Counted from the stretch's first letter, positions 51,803 through 61,180 are shown. The stretch: 64,000 nt of DNA from Primorskyibacter flagellatus (GCF_900176485.1 NZ_FWYD01000006.1:1-64000); one strand, 5' to 3'. Numbers and translations: made by a program. The notes: a model not told the origin generated them from the letters alone.

Positions 51803-52252
51803 ATGGGAAGCGCGGCGATTTGGTTCGGGGCACTCTTGCTGAGTGCGTTGAGTTTTCTATTTGGCAAAATTTTTGCGCAGTCTGAGCGGATCCTTGATCA
51901 AAAGAGAAAGGCTTATGAGACTTTTCTAACGCGCTGTCCCGCACCAGATGAAGCACACACAAACGTCGACCTGAAAAGCCCTGAGTTTCAAAGGTCAGCT
52001 GGACTACTTACGCTGTATTCATCGCCTAAGGTCACGCTTTATGCCGCTGAATATTTTCAAAAATTTGAAGAGGCGCAGCCGGAATTGGTTGAAATTTCCG
52101 AACCCGGACATCCGCGCTTTATTGAGGTGATGAGCTATTACAACCGAATGGTTTGGGAGATGCGTAGCGACGTTATGATGTGGTCGATATTTGCCCCAAC
52201 GAAGCATTCCAAGGAATACAAGCAGGGCAGCTTTGGCAAAAAGGTGCCTTGA
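51803..52252 (+). CDS. Hypothetical low-GC protein inserted between pheS and pheT
   Basis: A 149-residue protein, not recognised. One N-terminal membrane helix (IWFGALLLSALSFLFGKIFA, about 6-25), then a charged mostly helical domain (RILDQKRKAYETFLTRCPAPDE, VTLYAAEYFQKFEEAQPELVE, YYNRMVWEMRSDVM). The design recalls small membrane-anchored helical proteins of phage or defence islands, but no match can be named. Base use is visibly richer in A and T than in pheS and pheT, which suggests recent transfer. The start is 5 bases after the pheS stop. Confidence 0.7.
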   Translation: MGSAAIWFGALLLSALSFLFGKIFAQSERILDQKRKAYETFLTRCPAPDEAHTNVDLKSPEFQRSAGLLTLYSSPKVTLYAAEYFQKFEEAQPELVEISEPGHPRFIEVMSYYNRMVWEMRSDVMMWSIFAPTKHSKEYKQGSFGKKVP

Positions 52253-52322
52253 ACTTTATTTGTCAAAGCATTTTACGACGGGCGGGTTTTGTACTTCGGC
52301 GCGGAATCAAGCCCGGAGGGCG

Positions 52323-52461
52323 CCGCGCAAGGGCCAGTCCGCCCGGACGGGCTGGCGCTTTGGTGAGGTTCGCGCATCGCTGTGAGGGTGTTCGGACTTG
52401 ACCGCATAAAGCGTGCAGAACAGCCGTCGCGGCACCACCCCGCGGACTGGCCCTTGCGCGG
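52323..52461. repeat. 139-base element with 20-bp perfect inverted ends
   Basis: Bases 52323-52342 and 52442-52461 are exact inverted copies over 20 bases (each arm contains GGGCCAGTCC or its complement). The 99 bases between have their own small hairpin at the left (CCAGTCCG with CGGGCTGG). No gene inside. The design fits a miniature inverted-repeat element or a structured RNA. Confidence 0.75.
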
Positions 52462-52565
52462 CTTGCGCGATGTGGCGAGCGTGGGAAAGAGAGGCCTCGG
52501 AAACTTTGCTCGTGCTTGCTAGGTTAAGTCGGACATTTCCGACACCGCAGAGCGAGGCGCGCCCC

Positions 52566-52850
52566 ATGCAGCTTTTCCGACATTCCAACCGCACCCGTAA
52601 CGCAAAGACGCAGCGCGTTTATGCGGCCTATGAGCTTGCATATACGCTGGTGGATTTTGCCGCCGCGATCAGTTTCACCATCGGCTCTGTCCTGTTTCTG
52701 TGGGACAGCATGAAGGCACCCGCGATCTGGCTGTTCATCATCGGCTCGTTCTGTTTTCTGTGCAAACCCAGCCTGCGCCTGATGCGCGAGCTCAAGCTGT
52801 GGCGCATGGGCAAGGTCGATCAATTGGCCAAGCGGGCGGGGGCCGAGTAG
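52566..52850 (+). CDS. YrhK-domain protein
   Basis: A 94-residue protein. The YrhK domain (about 18-85) has YELAYTLVDFAAAISFTIGSVLFLWDS and IWLFIIGSFCFLCKPSLRLMRELKL, two membrane helices flanked by basic ends. Role unknown. A location just before pheT is common in relatives. I start it at 52566, because the frame upstream runs through the inverted-repeat element. Confidence 0.85.
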   Translation: MQLFRHSNRTRNAKTQRVYAAYELAYTLVDFAAAISFTIGSVLFLWDSMKAPAIWLFIIGSFCFLCKPSLRLMRELKLWRMGKVDQLAKRAGAE

Positions 52851-52922
52851 CGCCGGGGCCTTTCCCCTCTCGCCCCTTTCGGCTAAGGACGGCGGCAAAG
52901 GCAAACAAGCGGCGGACGACCC

Positions 52923-55316
52923 ATGAAATTCACGCTCTCCTGGCTGAAATCCCACCTCGACACCTCTGCAACGGTAGAGGAAATCACCGATGCGCTGACC
53001 GATCTCGGGCTGGAGGTCGAGGGGGTCGAAAACCCCGCCGACGCCCTTCGGACCTTTACGCTGGCCAAGGTGACCCATGCCGAGCAGCATCCCGATGCGG
53101 ATCGGCTGCGGGTCTGTACCGTGGCCACGAATGAGGGCGACAAGCAGATCGTGTGCGGTGCGCCCAACGCGCGCGAGGGGATCACGGTGGTGCTGTGCAA
53201 GCCCGGCGATTACGTCCCCGGCATCGACACCACGCTGAGCGTCGGCAATATCCGCGGCGTCGAAAGCCACGGGATGATGGCCTCGATGCGCGAATTGCAG
53301 CTGGGCGAGGATCACGACGGCATCATCGAGCTGCCCTCGGGCGAGGTGGGCGAGTTGTTCGTCGACTGGCTGGCCGCGAATGACCCCGCCAGGGTCGATC
53401 CGGTGATCGAGATTGCGATCACGCCCAACCGGCCCGACGCTTTGGGCGTGCGCGGCATTGCGCGCGATCTGGCGGCGCGGGGTCTGGGCAAGATGAAACC
53501 GCGCGATTGCGACGGGATCGAGGGCGAGTTTGCCTCGCCCATCACCGTCTCGATTGACGAGGACGCGCGCGAGGGCTGTCCGGTGTTTTTCGGGCGGATG
53601 ATCCGTGGGGTCAAGAACGGCCCAAGCCCGGAATGGTTGCAGGATCTGCTGCGCGCCATCGGGTTGCGGCCGATCAGTTTCCTCGTCGATGTGACGAATT
53701 TCTTCACCTATGACCGCAACCGCCCCCTGCATGTGTTCGACGCCGACAAGGTCTCGGGCAATCTGCGGGTGCATCTTGCGGCGGGCGGCGAGGAACTGGC
53801 GGCGCTGGACGACAAGACCTACCGGCTGGAGCCGGGGATGGTGGTAATCTCGGATGATGCGGGTGCGCAAAGCCTTGGCGGGATCATGGGCGGCGCGCAG
53901 ACCGGCGTGACCGAGGACACGGTGAACGTCTTCCTCGAGGCCGCCTATTTCGATCCGGTCCGCACCGCCTATACCGGCCGCGCGCTGAAGATCAATTCCG
54001 ACGCGCGCTACCGGTTCGAGCGCGGGATTGATCCCGAATGGACGCCCGAAGGCATTGAACACGCGACACGGATGATACTGGATCATGCCGGGGGCGAGGC
54101 ATCGAAGGTCGTGGTGGCCGGGCATATGCCGGACTGGAAACGCGCCTTCAAGCTGGACCCGGCGCGGGTGCGGTCTTTGGTCGGCATGGACATCCCCGAA
54201 AGCGAGCAGCGTCAGACGCTGACGGCGCTGGGGTTCCGGCTGGAGGGCAATATGGCCCATGTGCCAAGCTGGCGCCCCGATGTGATGGGCGAGGCCGATC
54301 TGGTCGAGGAAGTGGCGCGCATCGCGTCGCTGACCAAGTTGCAGGGCAAGCCCTTGCCGCGCGTACCCGGCGTGCCGAAACCGGTTCTGTCACCGATGCA
54401 GAAACGCGAACAGGCCGCACGGCGCACGACGGCGGCGCTGGGGTATAATGAATGCGTGACTTACAGCTTCATCGACGCCAAGACGGCGGCGCTGTTTGCG
54501 GGCGGCGATGATGCGACGATGCTGGCCAATCCGATCAGTTCGGAACTTAGCCATATGCGGCCGGCGCTTTTGCCCGGGCTGTTGCAGGCGGCGGCGCGCA
54601 ATCAGGCGCGCGGGCAGGCCGATCTGGCCCTGTTCGAAGTGGGCGCGGCCTTTCACGGCGGCGAGCCGGGCGAGCAGCATATGCTGGTCTCGGGCCTGCT
54701 GGTCGGACGGACGGGGCCGAAGGATGTGCATGGCGCATCGCGGCCCGTGGACCTGTATGACGCCAAGGCTGATGCAGAGGCGGTGCTGACCGCGATGGGC
54801 GCGCCTGCCAAGGTGCAGATCCTGCGCGGTGCCTCTGACTGGTGGCATCCGGGGCGGCATGGCAAGATCTGTCTGGGCCCGAAAAAGGTGATGGGCATCT
54901 TTGGCGAGATCCATCCCCGCGTGCTGCGCGAGATGGATGTCAAAGGACCTGCGGTGGGCTTCACGCTTTGGCCTGCGGAAATTCCGTTGCCGCGCAAGCA
55001 GGTTTCGACCCGCGCGGCGCTGGTGTTGAACGATCTGCAATCGGTCGAGCGTGACTTTGCCTTCGTCGTCGATGCAGAGGTCGATGCGCTGGCCTTGGTC
55101 AATGCCGCCGCCGGTGCCGACAAGGCGCTTATTCAGGATGTGCGCGTCTTCGATCAGTTCATTGGCGGCAGTCTGGGCGAGGGCAAGAAATCGTTGGCCA
55201 TCACGGTGCGCCTGCAACCCAGCGGTGCCACGCTCAAGGAAAAAGACATCGAGGCCGTCAGCGCGAAGATCGTCGAGAAAGTCACCAAAGCCACGGGTGG
55301 CAGCCTGCGCGGCTAA
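52923..55316 (+). CDS. pheT: Phenylalanyl-tRNA synthetase beta chain
   Basis: A 797-residue subunit for tRNA binding and editing. Domains in order: EMAP-type tRNA-binding fold (about 40-150, VCGAPNAREGITVVLCKPGDYVPG), the B3/B4 editing region (about 205-375, with NITNFFTYDRNRPLHVFDADK-like sequence), B5 (about 400-470), the catalytic-like core (about 490-690, NPISSELSHMRPALLPGLL) and the C-terminal FDX-ACB domain (about 700-797, SVERDFAFVVDAEVDALALVNAAAG). Intact. Confidence 0.98.
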   Translation: MKFTLSWLKSHLDTSATVEEITDALTDLGLEVEGVENPADALRTFTLAKVTHAEQHPDADRLRVCTVATNEGDKQIVCGAPNAREGITVVLCKPGDYVPGIDTTLSVGNIRGVESHGMMASMRELQLGEDHDGIIELPSGEVGELFVDWLAANDPARVDPVIEIAITPNRPDALGVRGIARDLAARGLGKMKPRDCDGIEGEFASPITVSIDEDAREGCPVFFGRMIRGVKNGPSPEWLQDLLRAIGLRPISFLVDVTNFFTYDRNRPLHVFDADKVSGNLRVHLAAGGEELAALDDKTYRLEPGMVVISDDAGAQSLGGIMGGAQTGVTEDTVNVFLEAAYFDPVRTAYTGRALKINSDARYRFERGIDPEWTPEGIEHATRMILDHAGGEASKVVVAGHMPDWKRAFKLDPARVRSLVGMDIPESEQRQTLTALGFRLEGNMAHVPSWRPDVMGEADLVEEVARIASLTKLQGKPLPRVPGVPKPVLSPMQKREQAARRTTAALGYNECVTYSFIDAKTAALFAGGDDATMLANPISSELSHMRPALLPGLLQAAARNQARGQADLALFEVGAAFHGGEPGEQHMLVSGLLVGRTGPKDVHGASRPVDLYDAKADAEAVLTAMGAPAKVQILRGASDWWHPGRHGKICLGPKKVMGIFGEIHPRVLREMDVKGPAVGFTLWPAEIPLPRKQVSTRAALVLNDLQSVERDFAFVVDAEVDALALVNAAAGADKALIQDVRVFDQFIGGSLGEGKKSLAITVRLQPSGATLKEKDIEAVSAKIVEKVTKATGGSLRG

Positions 55317-55347
55317 GCCACCTCTGCGCGATATGAAGGAGAAGATG

Positions 55348-55794
55348 ATGTTGAGAGTGTATCTATCCGGTGAAATCCACACCAGCTGGCGCGAAGAGAT
55401 CATTGAGGCCTGCGATGGGCTGGACATTGCGTTCGACGCCCCGGTGACGGATCACGCAGCTTCGGATGATTGCGGCGTGGCCATCCTTGGGGCGGAGCCG
55501 AACAAGTTCTGGCACGACCGCAAGGGCGCGATGGTCAACGCGATCCGCACCCGCAAGGGGATCGAAGAGGCTGACGTTGTTGTTGTGCGCTTTGGCGAGA
55601 AGTACAAGCAGTGGAACGCGGCGTTTGATGCAGGTGTCGCCTCGGCGCTTGGCAAATCGCTGATCGTCCTGCAACAGCCCGACCACGATCACGCCTTGAA
55701 AGAGGTGGATGCCGCCGCGCTGGCCGTTGCCCGCACGCCTGCCGAAGTGGCGCAGATCCTGCGCTACGTCCTGACGGGCAAGCTGCCCGCCTGA
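55348..55794 (+). CDS. YtoQ-family protein
   Basis: A 148-residue protein matching the YtoQ family: LRVYLSGEIHTSWREEIIEAC, LGAEPNKFWHDRKGAMVNAIRTRKGIEEADVVVVRFGEKYKQWNAAFDAGVASALGKSLIVLQQ. The fold resembles nucleoside 2-deoxyribosyltransferases, which may be a distant relation. The AAGGAG site favours ATG 55348 over 55345. Function unknown. Confidence 0.92.
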   Translation: MLRVYLSGEIHTSWREEIIEACDGLDIAFDAPVTDHAASDDCGVAILGAEPNKFWHDRKGAMVNAIRTRKGIEEADVVVVRFGEKYKQWNAAFDAGVASALGKSLIVLQQPDHDHALKEVDAAALAVARTPAEVAQILRYVLTGKLPA

Positions 55795-55854
55795 GCGGAT
55801 GACGTACTGCAATACGCCTTCCGGTGCCAGGAACGCGCCGGAAGGCAGAGCCTG

Positions 55855-56556
55855 TCAGTCGCGGGCCGGTGTCACCAAGCCGACCTGAACGGCAGGGCGC
55901 GCTGTGAACCGCTCCAGATAGGCCTTTAGATTTGGGTGGTCGTCCCATGCCAAAAGGTCTTGCGTGCCATAAAAGTCCGGCGCACGCAGCCAGGGGCCAA
56001 TGGCCATATCCGCGATGGAATAATCCCCCGCCACCCAGTCGCGCCCGTCCGACATGTGCTTTTCGAACACGGCCATCAGCCGGCGCGCTTCATCAAGATA
56101 GCGTTTGGCAGGGTAGGGATCTTTGACCTCCTTGCCCGGACCGGAATGGAAATGGCCCATCTGGCCGAACATCGGGCCAAGCCCACCCATTTGCCACATC
56201 AGCCATTGTACGATCTTGGCGCGCTCGGCGGCATTGCGGCCAAAAAACTTTGACGTTTTCTCGGCCAGATAGATCAGGATCGCCCCGCTTTCGAACAGAG
56301 CCAAAGGCGTGCCGTCCGGCCCATCGGGATCAATGATCGCCGGGATCTTGTTGTTCGGGTTCACCGAAAGGAATTCCGGGCTTTTGACATCCGCGTCCGC
56401 GAGGGTGACTTTGTGCGCTTCATAGGGCAGGCCCATTTCCTCCAAGGCGATCGAGATCTTGACCCCGTTGGGCGTGGGAAAGGAATATAGCTGGATACGC
56501 TCGGGGTGTTTCGCAGGCCAGCGGCGGCTGATGAGATGATTCGACAGGTCGGCCAT
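55855..56556 (-). CDS. Glutathione S-transferase, YghU-type
   Basis: A 233-residue GST of the disulfide-bond oxidoreductase (YghU) group. Thioredoxin-like domain: RIQLYSFPTPNGVKISIALEEMGLPYEAHKV, NPNNKIPAI (cis-Pro) and LFESGAILIYLAEK. Helical domain from about 120: VQWLMWQMGGLGPMFGQMGHF. The Thr-Pro-Asn-Gly stretch replaces the usual Ser or Tyr site. I start it at 56556 (MADLSNH), within the AT-rich gap shared with mscL. It probably reduces organic peroxides or disulfides with glutathione (family inference). Confidence 0.92.
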   Translation of the reverse strand: MADLSNHLISRRWPAKHPERIQLYSFPTPNGVKISIALEEMGLPYEAHKVTLADADVKSPEFLSVNPNNKIPAIIDPDGPDGTPLALFESGAILIYLAEKTSKFFGRNAAERAKIVQWLMWQMGGLGPMFGQMGHFHSGPGKEVKDPYPAKRYLDEARRLMAVFEKHMSDGRDWVAGDYSIADMAIGPWLRAPDFYGTQDLLAWDDHPNLKAYLERFTARPAVQVGLVTPARD

Positions 56557-56697
56557 GATGTTCTTTCGTGTTTGTCCTCTGAGGTCGGAACGTAACTCTT
56601 TTTCCCCGTATGCAAAGGCGCAGTTTTGTGCGAATCCGGAACCACTATGTTTTTTAACGCACCTAACGGGTGTGAGTAGTTGTCTGGAGGGACCGGA

Positions 56698-57132
56698 ATG
56701 GTACAAGAATTCAAGGATTTCATCGCCAAGGGCAATGTCATGGACATGGCCGTCGGTATCATCATCGGCGCAGCCTTCACCGCGATCGTGTCATCGCTGG
56801 TTGGCGATCTGATCAACCCGATCATCGGCCTGTTCTCGGGAGGCATCGATTTCACCAACAAATATGCCGTGCTGTCAGGCGAAGTGCCCGCAGGTGCAAG
56901 CCTTGAAGCCGCCCGCGAAGCCGGGGCATCGGTCTTTGCCTATGGGTCTTTCATCATGGCCGTCATCAACTTCCTGATCATTGCCTGGGTCGTGTTCATG
57001 CTGGTCAAGATGGTCAACCGGGCCAAGGCGATTGCAGAAAAGCCCGATGATGTGGCCCCCGAGGTCGAAACCGGCCCGTCCGAGTTGGATATCCTCATCG
57101 AGATCCGCGATTCTCTGAAGAAATCCGCCTGA
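56698..57132 (+). CDS. mscL: Large-conductance mechanosensitive channel
   Basis: A 144-residue channel that opens under membrane tension to release solutes on osmotic downshock. N-terminal helix [41 protein letters not shown] with the pore-lining Gly/Ala pattern, a periplasmic loop, second helix [23 protein letters not shown], and a short acidic C-terminal bundle. A GGAGGGACC site precedes the ATG; a terminator follows. Confidence 0.97.
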   Translation: MVQEFKDFIAKGNVMDMAVGIIIGAAFTAIVSSLVGDLINPIIGLFSGGIDFTNKYAVLSGEVPAGASLEAAREAGASVFAYGSFIMAVINFLIIAWVVFMLVKMVNRAKAIAEKPDDVAPEVETGPSELDILIEIRDSLKKSA

Positions 57133-57155
57133 ACTGATCGGACTTGACAGCCAGA

Positions 57156-57186
57156 GGCCCGTCGCAGCAGCGGCGGGTCTTTTTCG
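57156..57186 (+). terminator. Rho-independent terminator of mscL
   Basis: GGCCCGTCGC (57157-57166) and GCGGCGGGTC (57170-57179), with wobble pairs, form a stem with a short loop, followed by TTTTT. Confidence 0.75.
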
Positions 57187-57297
57187 TTGCGCGATCTGAA
57201 GTAATTGAAAATGCGAGACATTATCAATTGCGCTGCAAAGCTTGCCGCCCCGATGTGCACAGGCTATCAGGCAGCACGCAAGGCCGGGGGTGCATTC

Positions 57298-58185
57298 GTG
57301 ACAAAGACGATGAAGATCGCCTGGGGCAGCCTGTTCGTGGGCATCCTGGTGTTGGGCATCAAGGCGCTGGCCTGGTGGATGACCGATTCTGTCGCGCTGT
57401 ATTCCGATGCGATGGAAAGCATCGTCAACGTGGCTACGGCAATCGCCGCGCTGATGGCAATCCGTGTGGCGGCGCAGCCTGCCGACGCCACGCATCCCTA
57501 CGGGCATCACAAGGCCGAGTATTTCAGCGCCGTTCTGGAAGGCGTGATGATCGTCATCGCGGCGCTCCTGATCCTGCATGAGGCGTGGCAAAGCTTTGCC
57601 AATCCGCGGCCCCTTGACGCGCCGTTGTCGGGGCTGGCGGTGAACCTTGTGGCCAGTGTCATCAATGGCGTGTGGTGCTGGATTCTGCTGCGCACGGCAC
57701 GGACGGAACGCTCGCCCGCGTTGGCAGCCGACGGCAAGCATCTGCTGTCGGATGTTGTCAGCTCGGTCGGGGTGACCTTCGGTGTGCTGATAGCGATCAT
57801 GACCGGTCTGCCGTGGATCGACCCAGCGATGGCGGCGCTGGTGGCGCTGAACATTCTGTGGTCCGGCTGGCATGTCATCGCCGCCTCGCTCAGCGGATTG
57901 CTGGACGAAAGCCTGCCTGAGGACATTCTGGTGGAGCTGCGCGAGGTGATCTCGGATCAGGCCGAGGGGGCTGTCGAGGCGCATGACCTGCGCACCCGTC
58001 AGGCCGGGACGGCGACGTTTATCGAGTTTCATCTGGTTGTGGATGGCGCAATGTCGGTGGACGATGCACATGTCATCTGTGACCGGATCGAAGCGGGCTT
58101 GCTGGAGCGTGTACCCGATTGTGTCGTCACCATCCATGTCGAGCCTGAACACAAGGCCAAACATAGCGGTATCGTCGTGCTTTGA
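57298..58185 (+). CDS. Cation diffusion facilitator transporter
   Basis: A 295-residue metal/proton antiporter. Six membrane helices. CDF metal-site pieces: ALYSDAMESIVN, ATHPYGHHKAEYFSAVLEG and AADGKHLLSDVVSSVGV. A cytoplasmic ferredoxin-like C-terminal domain (about 215-295) ends DCVVTIHVEPE. The start is uncertain: GTG 57298 (VTKTMKIAWGS) fits the family, but ATG 57211 would add a 29-residue lead without family support. It likely exports zinc, iron or manganese; which metal cannot be read by eye. Confidence 0.9.
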   Translation: MTKTMKIAWGSLFVGILVLGIKALAWWMTDSVALYSDAMESIVNVATAIAALMAIRVAAQPADATHPYGHHKAEYFSAVLEGVMIVIAALLILHEAWQSFANPRPLDAPLSGLAVNLVASVINGVWCWILLRTARTERSPALAADGKHLLSDVVSSVGVTFGVLIAIMTGLPWIDPAMAALVALNILWSGWHVIAASLSGLLDESLPEDILVELREVISDQAEGAVEAHDLRTRQAGTATFIEFHLVVDGAMSVDDAHVICDRIEAGLLERVPDCVVTIHVEPEHKAKHSGIVVL

Positions 58186-58192
58186 GGTGCCA

Positions 58193-58229
58193 GAACTGCG
58201 CCCGCACCCGCGAGACGCGAACGCAGTTC
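58193..58229. terminator. Hairpin between convergent CDF and ald genes
   Basis: GAACTGCG (58193-58200) and CGCAGTTC (58222-58229) form a perfect 8-bp stem with a long loop; no T run. It may work in both directions. Confidence 0.4.
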
Positions 58230-58239
58230 CAGGCAGTCT

Positions 58240-59364
58240 TCAGCCGACCTGTTTGAGGATGACTTGCGGTGCTGTCACGTCGATCCCAAGCGCGCGGCCC
58301 ACGGCATAGTAGGTCAGCTTGCCCGCATGCACGTTCAACCCGTCAAGCAGATGCGGATCGTCGGCGCAGGCTTTCTGCCAGCCCTTGTCGGCAAGTGCCA
58401 GCATGAAGGGCATCGTGGCATTGCCCAAAGCGATGGTCGAGGTGCGGGCAACCGCGCCCGGCATATTGGCGACGCAATAATGAATGATGCCATCGACATC
58501 ATAGATCGGGTCCTGATGGGTGGTCGCCTTCGACTTTTCAAAACACCCCCCCTGATCAATAGCCACATCGACCAGCACCGAACCCGGCTGCATCAGCGAG
58601 AGCTGCTCGCGCGAGATCAGTTTGGGTGCTGCGGCACCGGGGATCAACACGGCACCGATGACCATGTCGGCGCGCGGCAGAAGCGTCGCCAGCGAATGCT
58701 GGTCGGAATATTGCGTGGTCAGGCGTCCCATGAACACATCGTCAAGATAGGACAGGCGCGGAATGGACCGGTCGAGCACGGTGACATTCGCGCCCATGCC
58801 AGCCGCCACGCGCGCCGCGGCCGTCCCCACGACGCCGCCGCCCACGATCACCACATTGGCCGGGCGCACACCGGGAACGCCGCCCAACAGCACACCGCTG
58901 CCGCCATTGGCCTTTTGCAGCGCCCATGCGCCGCTTTGCGGGGCCAGCCGTCCGGCAACCTCGGACATCGGTGCCAGCAGGGGAAGGCCGCCACGGCTGT
59001 CGGTCACGGTTTCATAGGCGATACAGGTCGCGCCGGATGCCATCAGATCCTTCGTCTGTTCGGGGTCGGGTGCAAGATGCAGATAGGCGAACAGCACCTG
59101 GCCTTCGCGCAGCATCTTGCGCTCTGCCGCTTGCGGTTCCTTCACCTTCACGATCATGTCGGCGCTGGCGTAGACCTCTTCGGCGGTTTCGATGATCCGC
59201 GCTCCGGCGGCGATGTAATCCTCGTCGGTAAAGCCCGCGCCGGTGCCCGCACCCGCCTGTATCAGCATCTCGTGCCCGTGCTGCACGGCCTCATGTGCGG
59301 CGTTGGGCGTGACGCCAACCCGAAATTCCTGTGGCTTGATCTCTGTTGGGCATCCGATTTTCAC
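58240..59364 (-). CDS. ald: Alanine dehydrogenase
   Basis: A 374-residue NAD-dependent enzyme that links L-alanine to pyruvate and ammonia. Family start KIGCPTEIKPQEFRVGVTP, catalytic Lys and His region FAYLHLAPDPEQ, NAD site VVIVGGGVVGTAAARVAAGMGANVTVLD, and VDVAIDQGGCFEKSKATTHQDP. I choose GTG 59364: it gives the usual N-terminus and has GGAGGAGAG upstream. Divergent from an Lrp-family regulator (59503), the classic aldR-ald pair, so alanine probably induces it. Confidence 0.96.
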   Translation of the reverse strand: MKIGCPTEIKPQEFRVGVTPNAAHEAVQHGHEMLIQAGAGTGAGFTDEDYIAAGARIIETAEEVYASADMIVKVKEPQAAERKMLREGQVLFAYLHLAPDPEQTKDLMASGATCIAYETVTDSRGGLPLLAPMSEVAGRLAPQSGAWALQKANGGSGVLLGGVPGVRPANVVIVGGGVVGTAAARVAAGMGANVTVLDRSIPRLSYLDDVFMGRLTTQYSDQHSLATLLPRADMVIGAVLIPGAAAPKLISREQLSLMQPGSVLVDVAIDQGGCFEKSKATTHQDPIYDVDGIIHYCVANMPGAVARTSTIALGNATMPFMLALADKGWQKACADDPHLLDGLNVHAGKLTYYAVGRALGIDVTAPQVILKQVG

Positions 59365-59502
59365 GACGATCTCTCCTCCTGGTCCATTATCGCGGAGGAT
59401 CGCGCAGACCTGCCGCAACTGCTTTTAGAAATAGCTCGTAAAACCACTATTGTATCGAATAACCTTGGGCAATCTGCTGCCTTCTGAAAGATATCGTGAA
59501 TA

Positions 59503-59961
59503 ATGACATTGGATGAGACGGACCGACGGATCCTCAGGGTACTTCAGCGCAGGGGCAGAATCTCCAATGCGGATCTGTCGGAAGAGATAAACCTGTCGGC
59601 GTCAGCGTGTCACAGACGGGTGCAGCGATTGGAAGCCTGCGGCATTATCCACGAGTATGTGGCGCTGCTGGAACCGCGCAAGCTGGGCATCTCGACAACC
59701 GTTTTTGTGGAAATCACCCTGCAAAGCCAGTCGGATGAGATTCTTGACGCATTCGAGAAGGCTGTCAGCCGCATTCCGGATGTGCAGGAATGTCACCTTA
59801 TGGCGGGGACGGCGGATTATATCCTCAAGATCGTGGCGGACGACACGGATGATTTCGCCCGCATCCACCGGCAGCATCTGGCGCGTCTGCCGGGGGTGGC
59901 GCAGATGCAATCTTCCTTTGCCCTGCGCACCGTGTTCAAGACCAGCGCGCTGCCGATCTAG
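59503..59961 (+). CDS. Lrp/AsnC-family regulator, AldR-like
   Basis: A 152-residue regulator. Helix-turn-helix LDETDRRILRVLQRRGRISNADLSEEINLSASACHRRVQRLEACGII (about 3-50), then the RAM domain VFVEITLQSQS to FALRTVFK. The position divergent to ald, with 138 bases between, suggests it controls alanine dehydrogenase in response to alanine (inference from other alphaproteobacteria). Confidence 0.94.
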   Translation: MTLDETDRRILRVLQRRGRISNADLSEEINLSASACHRRVQRLEACGIIHEYVALLEPRKLGISTTVFVEITLQSQSDEILDAFEKAVSRIPDVQECHLMAGTADYILKIVADDTDDFARIHRQHLARLPGVAQMQSSFALRTVFKTSALPI

Positions 59962-60077
59962 GCGTCTTGCGCCGGGCGGAACGTCGGGCATCGCCAGCCC
60001 GCTGACAGCGGAGTGTTCCGGAAACCCGTTGGCGTTGAAGGAATGTCGTGGCCCGATCGCCGGAATACCTCCCGAAA

Positions 60078-60109
60078 ACGACAAACCCCCGGGCAGGTGC
60101 CGCGGGGGT
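60078..60109 (-). terminator. Rho-independent terminator of rpsU (second)
   Basis: Read on the minus strand, ACCCCCG (60109-60103) pairs with CGGGGGT (60091-60085), and TTTGTCG follows. It lies 53 bases after the second rpsU stop. The stem could also serve the aldR transcript from the other side. Confidence 0.7.
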
Positions 60110-60162
60110 CGTCATTCTGTTCGTAAGCTTGAAGGTCATCAATGACCCCCGGGCAAGGTGAT

Positions 60163-60369
60163 TTACATCATCCCTTCGCGCTGTGCTTTTTTGCGTGCCA
60201 GTTTGCGGGCCCGCCGGATCGCTTCAGCTTGCTCACGCGCTTTTTTGACGGACGGTTTTTCGAAATGTTGCTTGAGCTTCATTTCACGAAAAACGCCTTC
60301 GCGTTGCAGCTTCTTTTTCAGGGCACGAAGCGCCTGATCAACGTTGTTCTCGCGAACACTAACCTGCAT
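60163..60369 (-). CDS. rpsU: 30S ribosomal protein S21 (second copy)
   Basis: A 68-residue S21: [68 protein letters not shown]. It agrees with the copy at 28465-28665 at most positions but differs at several (VKKAREQ for EKNARQK and the tail AQREGMM). Both have their own terminators, so both look functional. The two products may alternate with growth conditions (inference). Confidence 0.97.
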   Translation of the reverse strand: MQVSVRENNVDQALRALKKKLQREGVFREMKLKQHFEKPSVKKAREQAEAIRRARKLARKKAQREGMM

Positions 60370-60478
60370 GTGGTTTTCACCACCTTTCTAAGTTCGAGTT
60401 GCATGGATTGCAGGAGGTGGCCCTATAGCAAAGCCACCCTAGCTTGTCTACACTACCGATGACCGAACGGAGGCACCG

Positions 60479-61180
60479 ATGACCGACAGTGAACGCTCCC
60501 CGCAAGAGCAGCTATTGGATGCGGCCCTGACGCATGTCGCGTTTGACGGCTGGACAGAAACGACGTTCCGCGCGGCGGTCGCGGATACCGGAATGGACCC
60601 GGTGATGGCGCGTGCGCTTTATCCGCGGGGCGCGGTGGATCTGGCACTGGCCTTTCACCGTCGCGGCGATGCGCAAATGGTGGCGCGGCTGAAGGCGGCG
60701 GACCTGTCCGCGATGCGGTTTCGAGATCGAATCGCCGCTGCTGTGCGGTATCGTCTGGAAGCGGCCGAGGACCGCGAGGCGGTGCGCCGTGGCACAACCC
60801 TGTTCGCGCTGCCGATGCATGCTGCTGACGGGGCCAAGGCGATCTGGGGCACCGCCGATCTGATCTGGAACACGCTTGGCGACATCTCTGACGATGTGAA
60901 CTGGTACACCAAGCGCGCGACATTGTCGGGGGTTTACGGCTCTGCCGTGCTGTTCTGGCTGGGCGACGATTCGCCCGACCATCAGGCGACATGGGCGTTT
61001 CTGGATCGGCGGATCGACGATGTCATGCAGATCGAGAAGGTCAAGGCGCAGGTGCGCGGCAACAAGTTTCTCAGCGGGGTGCTTGCAGGGCCAAACTGGT
61101 TGTTGGGCCAGATCAAGGCACCAGTACGCAGGCATGACAGTGATTTGCCGGGGCATTGGTCGGGGTCCGGGAAACCCTAG
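60479..61180 (+). CDS. COQ9-family protein (ubiquinone biosynthesis)
   Basis: A 233-residue lipid-binding helper of ubiquinone synthesis, TetR-like in fold. Seen: LLDAALTHVAFDGWTETTFRAAVADTGMDPVMARALYPRGAVDLALAFHRRGD at the N-terminus and the COQ9 signature ADLIWNTLGDISDDVNWYTKRATLSGVYGSAVLFWLGDDSPDHQATWAFLDRRIDDVM in the C-terminal half. Preceded by GGAGG close to the start. Confidence 0.95.
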   Translation: MTDSERSPQEQLLDAALTHVAFDGWTETTFRAAVADTGMDPVMARALYPRGAVDLALAFHRRGDAQMVARLKAADLSAMRFRDRIAAAVRYRLEAAEDREAVRRGTTLFALPMHAADGAKAIWGTADLIWNTLGDISDDVNWYTKRATLSGVYGSAVLFWLGDDSPDHQATWAFLDRRIDDVMQIEKVKAQVRGNKFLSGVLAGPNWLLGQIKAPVRRHDSDLPGHWSGSGKP

